This document shows positions 61,021 to 64,000 of a stretch of DNA of 64,000 nt, piece after piece. Position 1 is the first letter of the stretch, and every line of letters begins with the position of its first letter. This DNA comes from Chryseobacterium sp. JUb7 (lineage in GTDB: Bacteria > Bacteroidota > Bacteroidia > Flavobacteriales > Weeksellaceae), in contig NZ_JANUFF010000016.1 in the NCBI RefSeq assembly GCF_024806495.1, positions 26,107-90,106 on the forward strand, read 5' to 3'. Under the pieces are notes generated by a model that was not told where the DNA came from, searched no databases, and worked only from the letters and a program-made list of their open reading frames with translations. Both the position numbers and the translations under genes were made by a program.

Positions 61021-63420
61021 ATGAGACAGAAATACTTAATATCACTATTATCCTTCGCAGGAATGAGCATCAGCTTAAGTGCACAGAGTATTTCCGGAAA
61101 AGTATCTGATGAACAGGCAAAAAATATTTCATATGCAGAAGTGATCTTGTCAGCAGATAAAAATAACTACTCTGCTCTTACCGATGAAAATGGAAATTTT
61201 ACCATCAGCCTTCCGAAAAATGATGCTTACACTATAAAGATCTTTTTGAACGGAAATCAGGTATTCGAGAACAGTATTAATGTAGACGGAAATATCAAAG
61301 GAAATTACACCATAAAAGACAGCAATGCTGCCAATAAAGAAATTCAGGAGGTAACGCTGAGCAAAAAGAAAAAACTAGTCGAAAGAAAAGTTGACCGTTT
61401 GGTTTTCAATGTGGAAAATTCGGTTTCAGCGACGGGAGGAACGGCACTGGATGCTTTAAAAACCACTCCATTGGTTCGGGTACAGGATGAGACTGTTTCT
61501 ATTGTCGGAAAAGGGGAAGTTTTGGTGATGATTGATGACAGAATTCAGAGAATGTCACAGGATGATCTATCAAGTTTATTAAAATCTATTCCTTCTGACA
61601 ATATCCAGTCGATTGAAGTGATCACTACTCCACCGGCAAAATATGATGCGGAAGGCGACAACGGATTAATCAACATTAAATTAAAAAAAGCAAAAGCCAA
61701 CTCATGGAATGCCAATATCGGAGGCTCTTATACACAGAAAACGTATGCAGGAGGCGGTCTTCAGGGAATATTTAATTACAATCATAATAAACTGTCATTA
61801 CAGGTTTCTGCCAATACCAATTCTCAGAGACTGCGTACAACTTCCGACAGTAAGACCTATTATCCTGACGAATTGTGGATGATGAACGCAAAAAACAAAT
61901 CTGAGGAAAACAATTTGGGGTTGGGATTTGGAATCGATTATAAAATCAGTGAAAAATGGACAACAGGAGCCAAATATCTGGGAAGTTTTACAAAAGACAC
62001 TTCATCGAACAATCCGTTAACGACCAGAATTAATAATACAACAGGAGCAGTCAACTCCTATATCGCATCTGATGTGGATGCCAATAATAAGCCTAATATG
62101 AACTCTGTTAACTGGTATAATACCTTTAAAATAGATTCCGCAGGCACTAAAATAACTACCGATTTTGATTATTTCAATTATAAAAAAAGTGACTATAGTT
62201 TCTTTGCAGGAAACGAGCTGGACAGTCAGAGAAATATTATCCCGCTAAGCTTTTTTTCTGCAACCAATACCAATGTAAACCACATTGAAAACTATTCCGG
62301 AAAAGTGGATGTGGAAATGCCATTGAAATGGGCAAATGTAAGCTTCGGTGGAAAATATACCTACACCAATACGAATAATGATCTGGTTGTATTTGATCAT
62401 AAAACCGGAACTCCGGTTTTAAATACAGACCAGACCAATATATTTAATTATAAAGAACATAACGAAGCCTTATATATTTCGGCAAATAAAAAACTGGGCG
62501 AAAAATGGGAAACTCAGGCAGGATTGAGAATGGAAGCGACCCAGACAACAGGCTATTCGCAAAATCTTAATCAGACCAACAAAAATGATTATATAAAACT
62601 GTTTCCGACAGCTTATGTAACGTACAACCCTAATGATAAGAATTCTTTCTCGCTTAATTACAGCAGGAGAATCCGGAGACCGAGCTTCGAATATCTGAAT
62701 CCGTTTGTGATTCGTACGAGCCCATATTATTATTCTGAAGGAAACCCCTTTCTGAAGCCTTCCATCATTGACAATCTGGAGTTTTCATATATCAGAAATG
62801 AAAAGTGGGTGTCCTCGGTTTATTATTCTCAGGTATCAGACTTCAGTCAGGAGCTTTCGATTTTGGATTCAAACACCAATATTACAAGAAGTACACCTTT
62901 GAATTATGCCAATACATATCAAATCGGAGTTTCCACGTACTATAATTTTAATAAATGGTCCTGGTGGAACAGTTTTACAGGATTCAATGCGAATTATCAG
63001 AATGTAAAATCCAAAACAGATGTTATCCGGTCAATAGATGGCTACAATGCCTATATCTATTCTAATAATGATTTTACGCTGAACAAATCAAAAACAACTT
63101 TTTTCAGTGTCAATTACGGACTGCAGCTTCCGGGTCGCTATCAGATCTTTCAAATATCCAATATGAATATTCTGGATGTTTCGATGAAGTTTTTACTGCT
63201 GGATAAAAAATTAACCTTAACGGTGACCGGACAGGATTTGCTAAACGGACAAAGACCGGTAATCAGTTATGAATCCAACGGGGTGAATACAAACATCAGA
63301 AGCTATCGTGACACGAGAGGGTTCAGAATCTCTTTAAGCTACAAATTCGGAAACAACAATCTGAAATCCTCACAGAGCAGAAAGTTCGGAAATCAAGAAG
63401 AAAGAAATAGAATTAATTAA
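61021..63420 (+). CDS. Outer-membrane TonB-dependent receptor-like beta-barrel protein
   Basis: From ATG 61021 the protein has 799 residues: a signal peptide (to about 22, LSAQ), a carboxypeptidase-regulatory-like domain (about 23-100; SISGKVSDEQAKNISYAEVILSADK), a plug (about 105-215; ATGGTALDALKTTPLVRVQDE, LLKSIPSDNIQSIEVITTPPAKYDAEGDNGLINIKLKK) and a 14- to 22-strand-like barrel of the OMP_b-brl_3 type with RIRRPSFEYLNPFV. It is controlled by operator 5. The precursor peptide array follows 87 bp later on the same strand, so it could take up, export or sense that peptide. Many such receptors carry siderophores or peptides; the ligand here is unknown. Confidence 0.85.
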   Translation: MRQKYLISLLSFAGMSISLSAQSISGKVSDEQAKNISYAEVILSADKNNYSALTDENGNFTISLPKNDAYTIKIFLNGNQVFENSINVDGNIKGNYTIKDSNAANKEIQEVTLSKKKKLVERKVDRLVFNVENSVSATGGTALDALKTTPLVRVQDETVSIVGKGEVLVMIDDRIQRMSQDDLSSLLKSIPSDNIQSIEVITTPPAKYDAEGDNGLINIKLKKAKANSWNANIGGSYTQKTYAGGGLQGIFNYNHNKLSLQVSANTNSQRLRTTSDSKTYYPDELWMMNAKNKSEENNLGLGFGIDYKISEKWTTGAKYLGSFTKDTSSNNPLTTRINNTTGAVNSYIASDVDANNKPNMNSVNWYNTFKIDSAGTKITTDFDYFNYKKSDYSFFAGNELDSQRNIIPLSFFSATNTNVNHIENYSGKVDVEMPLKWANVSFGGKYTYTNTNNDLVVFDHKTGTPVLNTDQTNIFNYKEHNEALYISANKKLGEKWETQAGLRMEATQTTGYSQNLNQTNKNDYIKLFPTAYVTYNPNDKNSFSLNYSRRIRRPSFEYLNPFVIRTSPYYYSEGNPFLKPSIIDNLEFSYIRNEKWVSSVYYSQVSDFSQELSILDSNTNITRSTPLNYANTYQIGVSTYYNFNKWSWWNSFTGFNANYQNVKSKTDVIRSIDGYNAYIYSNNDFTLNKSKTTFFSVNYGLQLPGRYQIFQISNMNILDVSMKFLLLDKKLTLTVTGQDLLNGQRPVISYESNGVNTNIRSYRDTRGFRISLSYKFGNNNLKSSQSRKFGNQEERNRIN

Positions 63421-63429
63421 ATAAAAATA

Positions 63430-63441
63430 TACTTGCAAGTA
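63430..63441. promoter_or_regulatory. Palindrome TACTTGCAAGTA before the peptide array
   Basis: This is a perfect 12 bp palindrome between the receptor stop and the first precursor gene. It differs from the lux-box-like operators. It may be an operator or chance. Confidence 0.3.
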
Positions 63442-63506
63442 AGGTCCAATAAAGGTTTTATGACTAAAAAAGATAACCAAAACTAATCATTCAAAATTTT
63501 AAAATC

Positions 63507-63686
63507 ATGTACAAAATCAAACTAACTAAAGGATTACAAATCAACAAAGAGCAAATCAGCAAACTGCAGGAAGCACAAATGAACAGCCTGAAAGGGGGAA
63601 ATAATAAAATCCAAAATCCGTCGCAGTCTTGCGGACAGTGTTCTTGTGACGGTGTAACTCAGGTAGCTACGAAAATCGCAAGATAA
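63507..63686 (+). CDS. GG-leader RiPP precursor peptide, copy 1
   Basis: The 59-residue peptide has a leader of 31 residues ending in a double Gly (INKEQISKLQEAQMNSLKGG, 12-31) and a core of 28 residues, NNKIQNPSQSCGQCSCDGV and more, with three Cys (42, 45, 47), three Ser and two Thr. This is the layout of Bacteroidota GG-leader natural product precursors, many of which are class I lanthipeptides: Ser/Thr for dehydration and Cys for thioether rings. The repeat is too short for an ordinary gene caller. It lies 86 bp after the receptor gene. Confidence 0.8.
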   Translation: MYKIKLTKGLQINKEQISKLQEAQMNSLKGGNNKIQNPSQSCGQCSCDGVTQVATKIAR

Positions 63687-63732
63687 TTACTGAAAATTCG
63701 AAAATATTTATAAACAATTAAAATTCAAAATC

Positions 63733-63912
63733 ATGTACAAAATCAAATTAACAAAAGGATTACAAATCAACAAAGAGCAAATCAGCAAACTGCAGGAAGC
63801 ACAGATGAACAGCCTGAAAGGGGGAAATAATAAAATCCAAAATCCGTCGCAGTCTTGCGGACAGTGTTCTTGTGACGGTGTAACTCAGGTAGCTACGAAA
63901 ATCGCAAGATAA
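63733..63912 (+). CDS. GG-leader RiPP precursor peptide, copy 2
   Basis: It encodes exactly the same 59 residues as copy 1. Base changes in the leader codons (TTA ACA for CTA ACT; CAG for CAA before the second Met) are all silent, while the core is unchanged base for base. Identical copies raise peptide dosage rather than diversity. It lies 46 bp after copy 1. Confidence 0.8.
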   Translation: MYKIKLTKGLQINKEQISKLQEAQMNSLKGGNNKIQNPSQSCGQCSCDGVTQVATKIAR

Positions 63913-63958
63913 TTACTGAAAATTCGAAAATATTTATAAACAATTAAAATTCAAAATC

Positions 63959-64000
63959 ATGTACAAAATCAAATTAACGAAAGGATTACAAATCAACAAA
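63959..64000 (+). CDS. GG-leader RiPP precursor peptide, copy 3, partial
   Basis: The first 14 codons are seen (MYKIKLTKGLQINK), identical in protein to copies 1 and 2, with the silent change ACG at codon 7. The window ends here. Confidence 0.75.
   Translation, partial: MYKIKLTKGLQINK

Larger units (their letters stand above)
63507..64000. repeat. 226 bp tandem repeat of precursor genes, running off the window
   Basis: Start codons lie at 63507, 63733 and 63959, exactly 226 bp apart, with coding and spacer DNA nearly identical. Copies 1 and 2 encode the same 59 residues. Their coding differences (codons 6, 7, 8 or 24 region, for example CTA ACT / TTA ACA / TTA ACG) are silent. The array continues beyond 64000. 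Confidence 0.92.

Noticed and set aside
63507..64000. CRISPR array
   Set aside because: The repeat unit is 226 bp, codes for a peptide and has no unique spacers.

Overview
The window looks like a chromosomal segment of a low-GC Bacteroidota bacterium of the Flavobacteriia, most like Chryseobacterium or a related Weeksellaceae genus. This rests on a SusC/SusD pair, a T6SS of the Bacteroidota type, TAnnTTTG promoter boxes, many MKK... signal peptides ending in AQ, TPR-LuxR regulators and GG-leader natural-product precursors. No rRNA, tRNA, CRISPR array or intact insertion sequence was recognised.

Layout. (1) 1-5570: the edge of a type VI secretion locus, with the start of a TssN-like membrane protein, TssG, an NlpC/P60-like lipoprotein whose catalytic Cys and His are replaced, a PKD-domain membrane protein and ClpV/TssH. 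Two divergent promoters lie at 1855-1943. (2) 6523-10829: xylose isomerase, a XylE-like symporter and a LacI-family regulator. (3) 11316-12997: an orphan ParA-like ATPase and a DUF3060 protein between hairpin repeats. (4) 13174-23029, minus strand: an eight-gene uronate operon kduI-kduD-uxaC-kdgK-eda-exuT-uxaB-uxaA. (5) 23911-48101: a pectin utilization locus with SusC/SusD, two pectin methylesterases, PL1 and PL10 pectate lyases, GH28, GH105, GH43, GH95, a CE12-type esterase, two further esterases, KdgF, two DUF4861 proteins and a DUF1593 protein. (6) 48344-58403: a DUF4822 lipoprotein, a TPR-LuxR sensor, a repeat-rich surface protein, a small secreted protein with a chitin-binding-type-2-like domain, a YxSQA-repeat protein of the 7(1) septoil-knot type, and a VIT/vWA protein. 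(7) 58611-64000: a compact signalling and peptide module.

How regions 2-5 work together. Secreted lyases, GH28 and esterases cut pectin and SusC/SusD import the oligomers. GH105 and KdgF yield open unsaturated uronate, and KduI and KduD make 2-keto-3-deoxygluconate. Saturated galacturonate enters through ExuT and reaches the same intermediate by UxaC, UxaB and UxaA. KdgK and Eda then give pyruvate and glyceraldehyde 3-phosphate. A shared palindrome with core AATCGATT lies upstream of xylA, kduI and susC, so one LacI-type repressor may control all three.

The most unusual part is region 7. A LuxI-fold acyltransferase-like gene and a divergent PAS plus LuxR-HTH regulator sit with a ThiF-like E1 enzyme, an outer-membrane TonB-type receptor and at least three tandem copies, 226 bp apart, of a 59-codon Cys-containing GG-leader precursor peptide. 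Five copies of a lux-box-like palindrome (CTACACTnnAGTGTAG) lie in this module. Before the ThiF-like gene, the LuxI-like gene and the receptor gene, a copy is followed after exactly 22 bp by a TAnnTTTG-type -7 box. This looks like a self-activating, quorum-sensing-like regulon tied to a ribosomal peptide, which would be unusual in Bacteroidota. The array runs off the end of the window, so its modification enzymes, if any, are not visible.
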